From: JANXXV01 sp038230275
Lineage (GTDB): Bacteria; Acidobacteriota; Terriglobia; Bryobacterales; Bryobacteraceae
NCBI GenBank assembly: GCA_038230275.1
Contig: JBBRNO010000121.1
Span: forward strand, 1 to 21,211
Direction of reading: 5' to 3'
DNA: 21,211 nt
Of the stretch, positions 1 to 8,000 are shown one piece after another; the stretch's first letter is position 1; the number at the start of each line of letters is the position of its first letter. Below the pieces are notes generated by a model that was given only the letters and a program-made list of their open reading frames with translations, did not search any database and had not been told where the DNA came from. The translations under genes and the position numbers were made by a program.

Positions 1-1
1 G

Positions 2-724
2 CAGCAGTTGCTGGACCCGGAAGCGGGCGCCAGTTCCGAACCCTTCCTAGGCGGATATCTGCTCTACGTCGGAGTGGGCTCTCCGTTCACTCATGCCCTG
101 GGGCTGGGATTGGCCGGCCCGGTAACGAACGCCGAAGTGGAGCGAATGGAAGACTTCTACCGCAGCCGCGGCGCAACGGTCACCGTCGATGTTTGTCCAT
201 ACGCGGATTCCACGCTACTGGAGACGCTGGTGAAACGCAATTATAAGGCGGCCGAATTCGTCACCGTCCTGGTGCGGCAGCTTAAGGCCGGTGAAGAAAT
301 TCTTCCACCGGAAAGCGCGCGGCTTACGGATGGCCAACCCGAAAGCGCTCTTTACGCGGAGACGGTAGTGCGCGGCTTCTTCGGCCGCGATGAAGTCAGC
401 GCGGAAGAGCGCAACCTGGGCCGGATTCTCGCGGCAATGCCCTGTACGCTCCCTTACTTTGCCTTGCTGGACGGCGTGCCGGCCGGTTGCGGACAATTGG
501 CCTTTCACAACGGCGTTGCTACTTGCTTTGGCGACAGCACTTTGACCGCATACCGCCGCCGTGGCGCGCACTCCGCCGTGATTCGCGCGCGGCTCGCCGC
601 CGCCGCAGCGCAGGGTTGCGATCTTATCACCGCCGGCACCCAACCGGGCAGCGTCTCCCAGCGCGACTATGAGCGGCAGGGCTTCCAGGTGGCCTACACA
701 AAGGTTACGATGGTTTTGGATTGA
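2..724 (+). CDS. GNAT family N-acetyltransferase, 5' end outside window
   Basis: Acetyl-CoA-dependent N-acetyltransferase of unknown substrate, probably cytoplasmic. The reading frame is already open at base 2 and no convincing start or ribosome site precedes the TTG at 8, so the gene almost certainly begins upstream and an N-terminal part is missing. The visible part has an N-terminal half (residue runs AGPVTNAEVERMEDFYRSRG and VDVCPYAD) like the pseudo-GNAT half of two-domain family members. It is followed by a GNAT fold with the acetyl-CoA loop around YRRRGAHSAVI and a C-terminal PGSVSQRDYERQGFQVAYTK segment. The stop overlaps the next gene's TTG start (TTGA), so the two are probably translated together. 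The family is recognised from the motifs; the substrate cannot be inferred. Confidence 0.8.
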   Translation, partial: QQLLDPEAGASSEPFLGGYLLYVGVGSPFTHALGLGLAGPVTNAEVERMEDFYRSRGATVTVDVCPYADSTLLETLVKRNYKAAEFVTVLVRQLKAGEEILPPESARLTDGQPESALYAETVVRGFFGRDEVSAEERNLGRILAAMPCTLPYFALLDGVPAGCGQLAFHNGVATCFGDSTLTAYRRRGAHSAVIRARLAAAAAQGCDLITAGTQPGSVSQRDYERQGFQVAYTKVTMVLD

Positions 725-1569
725 GAATTCTGCTGCTATTGTTGATGATCGGTGCCTGCGCGTCCGCCCAGACCACCGCCTGGAATTACGTACCGCCGGA
801 CACTTCGTCCATCACTGCCATGGAGTGGCGCAAAGTGCTCGACTCGCCCTACCGCGAGTTGCTCCGCCAGGAAATTCCACCGGCAACGCTGCAATTGCTG
901 GGCGGGATCAATTTCATTGAAGGGATTGATCGCGTGGTGGTGGCCGGCACCGGAAAATCGGCATTGCTGATTCTCAGCGGCAAGTTCGAGCTGGGATCCC
1001 TGAAAGAAATGGCCGTCTCCGATGGCGGAACTCTGAAGTTTTACAAGAATGCACAGCTGCTGGTCTCGCCAGATGCCGACGCCGATACACAAATCGCGCT
1101 GGTGAACGAAAGCGTGGTGCTGATCGGAAATCTGGAATCCTTGACGGCGGCTATCGATCGCGGTGGCTCCAGGCGGCCGGCGCGCTCGGGAAGCTACGAC
1201 TTGTGGCTGTTTTCGAAATCGCCGTCGCCTGAAATTGCCAGTCTCGAATTCGGCTTGACCATCAAAGACGGCATTCAGCTGGACGCCAACATCAACGCAA
1301 TCTCAGCAGACTACGCGCAGCGGTTGAAAGAGAATGCGATTCTGCACCAGTTGGGCGCCGAACAAATCGGCACGTCGGTTCGCATTGGCGCCAAGCTGGA
1401 TAAAGATCGGTTTGAACGCGGACTAGGGCAGTGGCGCATCTCACTGGAACAAATGCGCGCACCGCAGCCGCTAGCCCAGCAAGAGGAAATACCAAAGGGT
1501 CCGCTGAAGATTCGTATCTTCGGGCTGGACGAAGGCACGCGGGAAATCCTGCTGCCCCCGCCGCTCTAG
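721..1569 (+). CDS. Secreted protein of unknown function
   Basis: A 282-residue protein that I do not recognise. The TTG at 721 is preferred as start because it overlaps the upstream stop (TTGA) and gives a compact signal peptide: one Arg, a run of Leu/Ile, then ACASAQ, a plausible signal peptidase I site at about residue 16. The mature part shows alternating strands and helices (for example GIDRVVVAGTGKSALLILSG and ESVVLIGNLESLTAAIDR) and ends in a Pro-rich tail. No Cys pair, metal motif or membrane anchor is evident after the signal. An ATG at 745 is possible but would destroy the signal peptide. It is probably co-transcribed with the GNAT gene; the next gene is convergent. Confidence 0.7.
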   Translation: MRILLLLLMIGACASAQTTAWNYVPPDTSSITAMEWRKVLDSPYRELLRQEIPPATLQLLGGINFIEGIDRVVVAGTGKSALLILSGKFELGSLKEMAVSDGGTLKFYKNAQLLVSPDADADTQIALVNESVVLIGNLESLTAAIDRGGSRRPARSGSYDLWLFSKSPSPEIASLEFGLTIKDGIQLDANINAISADYAQRLKENAILHQLGAEQIGTSVRIGAKLDKDRFERGLGQWRISLEQMRAPQPLAQQEEIPKGPLKIRIFGLDEGTREILLPPPL

Positions 1570-1625
1570 TGCTTAGTTGCAGAAATAGGCGTTCTGGATT
1601 TTCGCGGCTCACACTGCGTTTCCGA

Positions 1626-1663
1626 ACCGCGACCGTGAGGGAGCGGTACACACGAACTTTTTT
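1626..1663 (+). terminator. Possible weak intrinsic terminator between convergent genes
   Basis: The 95-bp gap between the secreted-protein gene and the convergent methyltransferase gene contains an inverted repeat ACCGC/GCGGT (1626-1630 and 1643-1647, 12-nt loop). A run of six T follows at 1658-1663. The stem is short and the T run lies 10 nt beyond it, so termination is only a possibility. The block could instead be a small dispersed repeat. Confidence 0.3.
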
Positions 1664-1664
1664 C

Positions 1665-2219
1665 CTACCCAAGCACTCCGGCCTTCCACGCCAACAGCAT
1701 CAATCCCAAAAAGTAGCCGCCAAGCGCCTGGTATTCCTGATTCTTCATGTACAGCGCGCTTTGGAATGCACCGCTTGAATTCAGCTGGCCCAGCGGCAGC
1801 AACATCGGCACCCTAGCCGCATACTCGCCATATTCCGGGAAGAGTTTCCGCAGGTGCTGCTCTTCCAATTCGATGACGGGCAAGTAGACCAACAAAAATA
1901 CCGCGCCGAACAGCGCTGCCAGCAGCCACTGCTGCGAGGCGATCACCAATCCCGCCGCCACCAACAGCGTACCCACGTAAAGCGGATTCCTCGAATACGA
2001 ATACGGGCCGCTAGTGGCAAGATTCCGATTCTTCGCCAGGTGCCCCGCAGCCCATGCCCGCAACAGCAGGCCCACCACCGAAACTGGAATTCCTGTCGCC
2101 AGCGATTTGGCATCCGGAGCCGCGAAGTAGGCAAATGCCGCCACCAATAGGAAACCGCTGGGCACGCGCAGCTTCGCCACTAAATCGGCATAAGGCTTAG
2201 GAAACCAATATCGCCGCAT
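1665..2219 (-). CDS. Isoprenylcysteine carboxyl methyltransferase-like membrane protein
   Basis: A 184-residue integral membrane protein of the ICMT/PEMT-like superfamily, whose members use S-adenosylmethionine to methylate carboxyl or lipid head groups. Visible support: hydrophobic segments at about residues 20-34, 42-58, 79-95 and 98-117. The family signature GPYSYSRNPLYVG lies at 71-83, and the cytoplasmic EEQHLRKLFPEYGEYAARVP segment at 119-138. Bacteria do not normally prenylate proteins, so the real substrate is unknown. The ATG shares one base with the stop of the upstream waaC-like gene (TAATG), so it is the last gene of the heptosyltransferase operon. That context hints at an envelope lipid or glycan, which is inference. 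Confidence 0.82.
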   Translation of the reverse strand: MRRYWFPKPYADLVAKLRVPSGFLLVAAFAYFAAPDAKSLATGIPVSVVGLLLRAWAAGHLAKNRNLATSGPYSYSRNPLYVGTLLVAAGLVIASQQWLLAALFGAVFLLVYLPVIELEEQHLRKLFPEYGEYAARVPMLLPLGQLNSSGAFQSALYMKNQEYQALGGYFLGLMLLAWKAGVLG

Positions 2220-3172
2220 TATGGTTCGGCCCGGCAGAACATCCGTGCTTTCAGAGTTTCAAAAACCTTCGCCGCCTCAATAGCGCGCATCGACGAATCA
2301 ATTTCCGGGTTCCGCTTGTAACTCGTCTTCGCGTCCGCACTGCGCAGAATCGCGATGCTTTTGCCGTAGGGCCCGTTGCGGGTGGGATCGGTAGGGCCGA
2401 AAATCGCGACACCCGGCTTTCCCAGTGCATCGGCCAAATGCAGCGGGCCGCTGTCCACCCCTACCACCGCGACGGCGCGGCGGGTGGCATCAATCAACCC
2501 AGCCAGACCTGAAACGTGAAGGTGCGTGCCCGGAACCGCCGGAATATCGCCGCTAACGTTCAACACCAGGGCCAGTCCATGTTCACGATCCAGCAGTCGC
2601 GCCAGCTCCGTATATTTTTCCAGCGGCCACTGCTTGCTGCCCCAGCCCGCAAACGGATTGGCCAGCACAAAGTCGCGCGACGGCAAAACACCCTCCGGCC
2701 TCCCCAGCGGAATATGGAACGAACGAACCACATTGCTGGCGCCGGCCGCTTTGATCAATTCCAGATTCTGATCCACCACGTGTGCCGATTCAGACCGTAC
2801 GCTGTGCGAATAAAATAGTGCCGCCAGTCCTTCACGTACCTGCGACCGATGAAACCCGTAGATGCGGTCCGGCCGCGCAGAGGCGGCAATGAGTGCGGAC
2901 TTAATCAGCCCCTGCAAATCCACCGCGAAATCGAAGTGCGCCAGCCGCAGCTTTTCCCGCAATGCAATCAGAGATGCGAAACTCTTACGGTCCACCAGCG
3001 CCGCGTGATCGACGAAGGGATTGCCATCCAACAACTCAGCCCACTTCTGGTCGACGGCCCAAGTCAGTTCGCAGTGCGGGAAACTCTGCTTCAGGCTGGC
3101 CACGGCCGGCAACGCGTGGAAGATGTCTCCCATGGCGCCCAGCCGGACGACGAGTATACGCAAGCCAGTCAT
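2219..3172 (-). CDS. waaC: Glycosyltransferase family 9, lipopolysaccharide heptosyltransferase I-like
   Basis: A 317-residue GT9 enzyme, expected to transfer L-glycero-D-manno-heptose from ADP-heptose to the Kdo of the inner LPS core on the cytoplasmic face. The N-terminal Rossmann start RILVVRLGAMGDIFHALPA carries the GD motif (D16). The C-terminal nucleotide-sugar site VDSGPLHLADALG begins at about residue 239 and is followed by AIFGPTDPTRNGPYG, both typical of the family. The start is supported by an AAGGAAG ribosome site overlapping the stop of the upstream gene. It is third in the waaF operon. Assignment as heptosyltransferase I rather than another GT9 enzyme rests on similarity of motifs and on the neighbouring waaF and rfaE2. 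Confidence 0.82.
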   Translation of the reverse strand: MTGLRILVVRLGAMGDIFHALPAVASLKQSFPHCELTWAVDQKWAELLDGNPFVDHAALVDRKSFASLIALREKLRLAHFDFAVDLQGLIKSALIAASARPDRIYGFHRSQVREGLAALFYSHSVRSESAHVVDQNLELIKAAGASNVVRSFHIPLGRPEGVLPSRDFVLANPFAGWGSKQWPLEKYTELARLLDREHGLALVLNVSGDIPAVPGTHLHVSGLAGLIDATRRAVAVVGVDSGPLHLADALGKPGVAIFGPTDPTRNGPYGKSIAILRSADAKTSYKRNPEIDSSMRAIEAAKVFETLKARMFCRAEP

Positions 3173-3178
3173 TCTTCC

Positions 3179-3556
3179 TTAAGTAACCTGCCGCCGATGC
3201 ACGTAAGTAATTAAAGCCTGCGTGCGGCGGAGGTCGGCCGCTTCTTCCTCAATGACCTCGTCCGGACGTAACCGGGCGACAATCTCCGCAGCTGTATTAT
3301 GCATCGCCGCGACTACATAGTCTACCGTACGCAGCGCCGCTACCAGTTCGGCTCGGGCACGCTGCGGCAGAATCGGGTCCGGCGGATCGGTCACAATCAC
3401 AGCCAGGAGTCCGGTTTCCGGGTACAAGTCTCTGATCCGGCAGGCGTGCGCGGCCGTCATCGGGTCGAAGTGGCCAATGATCACGGTGAGCTTCCCGGGC
3501 CGGTCGTTCAGTGCTCCGGCATCCTCCAGCGTGAGGATCTTGTGTCGAGTGTCCAA
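3179..3556 (-). CDS. Degenerate cytidylyltransferase-like (RfaE domain II-like) protein
   Basis: A short protein (125 aa) related to nucleotidyltransferases of the RfaE-II/TagD type. It starts KILTLEDAGALNDRPGKLTV, and the active-site block reads GHFDPMTAAHA (28-38), where the neighbouring rfaE2 has GCYDLLHPGHV. The first catalytic His of HxGH is replaced by Thr34 and the Gly by Ala36; only His37 survives. The C-terminal ISxT-type motif of the family is also not recognisable. It is therefore probably not a standard adenylyltransferase. The start is TTG, 4 nt after the waaF stop, chosen because the next in-frame option would cut into the fold. It lies between waaF and the waaC-like gene, so it probably works with LPS heptose assembly. 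Whether it is catalytic, regulatory or structural is unknown. Confidence 0.7.
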   Translation of the reverse strand: MDTRHKILTLEDAGALNDRPGKLTVIIGHFDPMTAAHACRIRDLYPETGLLAVIVTDPPDPILPQRARAELVAALRTVDYVVAAMHNTAAEIVARLRPDEVIEEEAADLRRTQALITYVHRRQVT

Positions 3557-3560
3557 CTCT

Positions 3561-4586
3561 CTATTTGAGCAGTTCCCGCGCGGCCAGTGCCACTTTCTCC
3601 GCCGGCACCCTCGTCATGCAGCGATGATCGATGGGGCATTCACGCAGCAGGCAGGGGCTGCATTCCACCGCTTCGCGAATAATGCGCGCCAAGGGGCCCG
3701 TGGGGCCAGTGGCAATGTGGTCGGTGGCGCCAAACACCGCCACCGTAGGCACTCCCAATGCCGAGGCGATGTGCATACCGCCCGAATCGTTGGTGAGGTA
3801 GACGGTGCAAGCGGCGGCCAGTTCGATGAACTCGCTGAGTGAAGTTTGTCCCGCGAAGTTGTGCGCGGCCTTGCCTCGCTGCCGCAGCGTGGCAGCGATC
3901 TCTTCGCAGAGCGCCCGCTCATCCCCAGACCCGAACAGAGCAACAGTGCCATCAAGCAGCGCGGCGGCTTCGGCGAAGCGTTCCGGCATCCAGCGTTTGG
4001 CCGTGCCGTAAGCCGCACCAGGGCTGATGCCAATCACCGCGCCGGCAATCCCCATCTCCTGAAATCGCTTCGTGCCTGCCGCCGTCGCCGCTGGAGAACC
4101 CGCCAGCCGGATGGCTTCCGACACCGGCATTTCCGCAATGATGCCGGCGCGCCGCAGCAATTCCAAATAGTAGAACCGCTGGTGTCCTGGAATCTCGCCT
4201 TTCGCCGGAACACGCACCGCCTCGGTCAGCAGCCAGCCCCTGCCATCGCGGTTGTAGCCAATGCGCCGCGGAATGCCCGCCAGCCTGACGATCGCCGCCG
4301 CCTCAAAGGCGTTCTGCAACAGAATCGCCAGGTCGAACTTCCGCGCCGCCAGCTTCCGGGCCAGTCGCCACTTCCCCGCCAGATCTTTGAAACCGCGGGG
4401 CGATTCATAAGCAATCACCTCATCGGCAAACGCTTCCCGGGCGTAGATATCGGCCACCCAGCGTCGTGCCAGGACGGCAATATAAGCATCTGGATACGCT
4501 CCGCGGATAGCCTGCAACGCGGGCAGGGACATCACCGCATCGCCAACCCAGTTGGTGGCGCGCACCAGTATTTTCAAGCCTTGCAT
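3561..4586 (-). CDS. waaF: Lipopolysaccharide heptosyltransferase II
   Basis: A GT9 enzyme that adds the second heptose of the LPS inner core from ADP-heptose. The ATG at 4586 gives 341 residues and the family N-terminus MQGLKILVRATNWVGDAVMS. It is preceded by GGGAAG five nt upstream. An upstream in-frame ATG at 4658 would add 24 residues and overlap rfaE2, so it is rejected. Diagnostic features are NWVGDAVMSLPALQAIR (D16), DSGGMHIASALGVPTVAVFG at about 265-285, and a Cys-rich block near the C-terminus, SPCLLRECPIDHRCM, typical of WaaF. It is first in a four-gene operon and divergent from rfaE2, which makes the sugar nucleotide it uses. Confidence 0.92.
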   Translation of the reverse strand: MQGLKILVRATNWVGDAVMSLPALQAIRGAYPDAYIAVLARRWVADIYAREAFADEVIAYESPRGFKDLAGKWRLARKLAARKFDLAILLQNAFEAAAIVRLAGIPRRIGYNRDGRGWLLTEAVRVPAKGEIPGHQRFYYLELLRRAGIIAEMPVSEAIRLAGSPAATAAGTKRFQEMGIAGAVIGISPGAAYGTAKRWMPERFAEAAALLDGTVALFGSGDERALCEEIAATLRQRGKAAHNFAGQTSLSEFIELAAACTVYLTNDSGGMHIASALGVPTVAVFGATDHIATGPTGPLARIIREAVECSPCLLRECPIDHRCMTRVPAEKVALAARELLK

Positions 4587-4596
4587 GGGTACTTCC

Positions 4597-4605
4597 CTAT
4601 AATAG
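4597..4605 (+). promoter_or_regulatory. Consensus -10 element (TATAAT) in divergent rfaE2/waaF intergenic region
   Basis: The 32-bp gap between the divergent starts holds CTATAATAG, with a perfect TATAAT at 4598-4603 on the plus strand, 15 bp before the rfaE2 ATG. No convincing -35 is seen at the proper distance. The core is nearly self-complementary (TATTAT on the minus strand). A minus-strand start from it would fall inside the waaF ribosome site, so waaF more likely has a promoter further upstream inside rfaE2. Transcription from the plus-strand element would begin only about 8-10 nt before the rfaE2 start codon. Confidence 0.5.
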
Positions 4606-4618
4606 TGGCAGCGTACAC

Positions 4619-5089
4619 ATGAGTTCGTTCTATACACGGGAAGAGTTAATTGCGGCACGGCAGCAATGGAAGCGTAACGGCAAGACCGTGGTCTTCACCA
4701 ACGGCTGCTACGATCTGCTGCATCCCGGTCACGTCCGTTTACTGGAACAGGCGCGGTCGCTGGGCGATGTGCTGATTCTCGCGCTCAACTCAGACGCCAG
4801 CGTCCAACGCATGAAAGGTCCCACCCGTCCGCTGATGAATCAACAGCAGCGTGCCGAACTGGCTGGCGCCTTGGCCGCCGTGGACGCGGTGACGTTGTTT
4901 GAAGAAGACACGCCCAGGGAACTGATCGCCGCCGTGTTGCCGGACATTTTGATCAAGGGCGCGGATTGGTCCCATTTCATCGCAGGCCGCGAAGAAGTAG
5001 AAGCCGCGGGCGGCCGCGTTCTTGCCGTCGCGTTAGAACCGGGATATTCCACAACCGGCCTCGTTGAGAAGTTGCTGGCCCGCCCATAA
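4619..5089 (+). CDS. rfaE2: D-glycero-beta-D-manno-heptose 1-phosphate adenylyltransferase (RfaE domain II)
   Basis: A stand-alone 156-residue version of the C-terminal domain of HldE. It joins AMP from ATP to heptose 1-phosphate, giving the ADP-heptose precursor used by WaaC and WaaF. The nucleotide-binding block TNGCYDLLHPGHVRLLEQAR contains the intact HxGH at 35-38. Further family marks are LNSDASVQRMKGPTRP (57-71), LIKGADW (111-117) and the C-terminal YSTTGLVEKL motif (143-152). The kinase half (RfaE domain I) is not in this window and must lie elsewhere. No Shine-Dalgarno sequence precedes the ATG and a TATAAT lies just upstream, suggesting a very short leader. mfd follows after 3 nt. 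Confidence 0.93.
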   Translation: MSSFYTREELIAARQQWKRNGKTVVFTNGCYDLLHPGHVRLLEQARSLGDVLILALNSDASVQRMKGPTRPLMNQQQRAELAGALAAVDAVTLFEEDTPRELIAAVLPDILIKGADWSHFIAGREEVEAAGGRVLAVALEPGYSTTGLVEKLLARP

Positions 5090-5092
5090 ACC

Positions 5093-8000
5093 GTGACCCA
5101 TCCAGCCATTCGCGATCTATTTGAGAGTCTCGGTCGAAACGCAGTTTTTCAGGAGTTGCTGCGGCTTGTGGCGAAACAAGAGGCGCGGCATGTCTCCTTC
5201 TCCGGCCTCACCACCACCGCGAAGGCCATCTATCTGGTGTTGTTGGCTCAGGCGCTGGAACGCCCCATCGTTGTTATCGTGGACGGCAACAAACAGGCCG
5301 AAGCGCTCTCGGAACTGGTGGACACTTTCTACGATCTGCTAAGCACCAGCCGCGATACGCAGCGTCCGCAGATGATTCCGGCGCTCGATACCCTGCCCTT
5401 CCAGCACCTGTCCCCGCACAACGAAATCGCCGAACAGCGTGCCATTGCGCTGTGGCGGCTGGCCACCCGCACCGTTCCCATCACCATCACACCAGTTGCG
5501 TCGGCACTGCTGCGCACCGAATCGCCCGACTTCTACCGCCAGCTTGCACTCTCACTGCACACCACCGATGAGATTGCGCTGGAAGACGTAATCGCACACC
5601 TCGAAAGCATCGGCTACGAACGCAGGGAACCTGTGGAAATGGTGGGCGAGTATTCCGTCCGCGGCGGCATTCTTGACGTCTTCCCCGCCGATTCAGAGAA
5701 GCCCGTACGTATCGAATTCTTCGGCGACACCGTGGAATCCATGCGCCGGTTCGACCCCGAAACACAGCGCTCCGTGCTGCAGATCAAGGAAGTGTCGGTG
5801 TTGCCGCTGGTGGAATATCCCAGATCGCGAAAGCTCTTTTACGACCTGGCGGAACATGTTGAAAGCGATTCCCTCACCATGCCCGGCGAACCGTTTCCCG
5901 GTTGGGAATTCTGGGTGCCCGTGGTGCGCCCGCGCGATCATTCCCTCTTCTCCCTGATGAAAAATCCGCTGATAGTTTGGGATGAGCCGGAACTGACCGC
6001 CGCGGCCGCCGATCGCTTGTGGAAGCGCATGGACCATCCGGAGAAGCCTTCGGCGTGCCCTCCGGAAAAGAGCTTCTTCCGCTGGGAAGAACTGCGGGCA
6101 CAAGTGGACAGCGCGACCGCGGTTTCTCTGCGCGGGCTCGAAGTAGTCACCGCGTCGGACGCCGCCACGCCATCTCTGCACTTGCCCACGCGCCCCTCCG
6201 TTGCCTTTCACGGCAACATGCGCATGGCTGTATCGGAAGGCAGGGCGCTGGTGGAACAGGGTGGACGCGTGGTCTTCTTCGCCCCCTCCACCGGCGAACT
6301 CGAACGCCTGGCCGACATCCTGCAAGAGTACAGAGTCCCGTTTCAGCTAGGCCTGGACCCGAACGACACAACACCGGAATATCTGGCCGAACGTGCCTAC
6401 ATGGCCGGTGCCGTGGCCGGAACATTTCTGGTAAAGGGTCGCGTGAAGCGGGGCGTAGTTTTCACCGATGCTCATCTCGCCATCTTCGGCTCCGAGGATC
6501 TGTTCGATACCTCCGATCTGATTGCGCAGCCCGGACCCTCCAAGTCTCAGCTGGCCGCCTTTCAAGCCGATATCGCGGATCTTAAGCCCGGAGACTTCGT
6601 AGTCCACGTGACGCACGGAGTGGGGAAATTCATCGGCCTCCGCACTCTGGGCCAAGGGGAGCAAACCGGCGACTTCATGCTGCTGGAATACGCCGCCGAA
6701 GCCAAGCTCTATGTACCCCTCACGCGCATGGACCTGGTGCAGAAATATCGTGGCGCCGGTGAAGGCGCGCCTCCGCTGGACCGCATGGGCGGGGCCACCT
6801 GGAGCAAGACCAAAACACGGGTCAAGACAAAAATGCGCGATATGGCGGACGAGCTGCTCAAGCTCTACGCCCAGCGCAAAATGGCGGAGGGCTTCTCCTT
6901 TTCGCCCGACGCCAACTGGCAGCGCGAGTTTGAAGACGCTTTCGAATACAGCGCCACCAAAGATCAGATTTCCGCCGTGCGCCAGATCAAGAAGGACATG
7001 GAGAGTTCGCATCCCATGGACCGCCTGCTCTGCGGCGACGTAGGTTTCGGCAAGACCGAAGTGGCCATGCGAACCGCGTTCAAAGCGCTGGGCGACGGCA
7101 AGCAAGTGGCAGTGCTGGCGCCCACCACCGTGCTGTGCCTGCAGCACTTCGAATCTTTCAAACGCCGCTTCGCCCCATTCCCGGTGAAGGTGGAAATGCT
7201 CAGCCGCTTCCGCTCCGCCAAGGAGATCAAGGCGTCTCTGGAAGAAGTCGCGGCCGGCAAAGTGGACATCGTCATCGGCACGCACCGCCTGTTGTCGAAG
7301 GATGTGGAGTTCCACGATCTGGGGTTGCTGATTGTCGATGAAGAACAGCGCTTCGGCGTCACGCACAAGGAACGGCTGAAGACCATCAAGAAGAATGTCG
7401 ACGTGCTCACCATGAGCGCCACGCCGATTCCGCGCACGCTCCACATGTCGCTTTTGGGAATGCGCGACATGTCCATCATCGAGACGCCGCCAAAGGACCG
7501 TCTAGCCATTCAGACCGTCGTGGCCCACTTCGATAAGGATCTGATCAAGACAGCCATCGAGCAGGAGATCAGCCGCGGCGGGCAAGTCTACTTCGTACAC
7601 AACCGCGTGGACAGCATCTTCATGCGCGCGGCCATGATCCGGGAAATGCTGCCGGACATCCGCATCGGTGTGGGTCACGGGCAAATGGGCGAAGCCGAGC
7701 TGGAAAAGGTGCTGCTGGGCTTTATGAAGCACGATTACGACGTATTCGTCTGCACCACCATCGTGGAAAACGGCCTGGATATCCCGCTGGCGAATACGAT
7801 GATCATCGAAAACGCGGAGCGCTATGGCCTCTCTGAGCTTTATCAATTGCGCGGCCGTGTGGGCCGGTCCAATCGCCGCGCCTATGCGTATTTGTTGGTT
7901 CCGGCCGATACCGAACTAAGCGAAGTGGCGCGCAAGCGGCTGGCTGCGTTGAAGGAGTTTAGCGACCTGGGCGCCGGTTTCAAGATCGCGGCCCTCGACC

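Noticed and set aside
3846..4622. A 258-codon open frame on the plus strand
   Set aside because: It is antisense to waaF, with Arg/Gln-rich low-quality composition and no ribosome site.
6347..7444. A 365-codon open frame on the minus strand
   Set aside because: It is antisense to the mfd motor domain, whose motifs are unmistakable; the His/Leu-rich translation is typical of a shadow frame.
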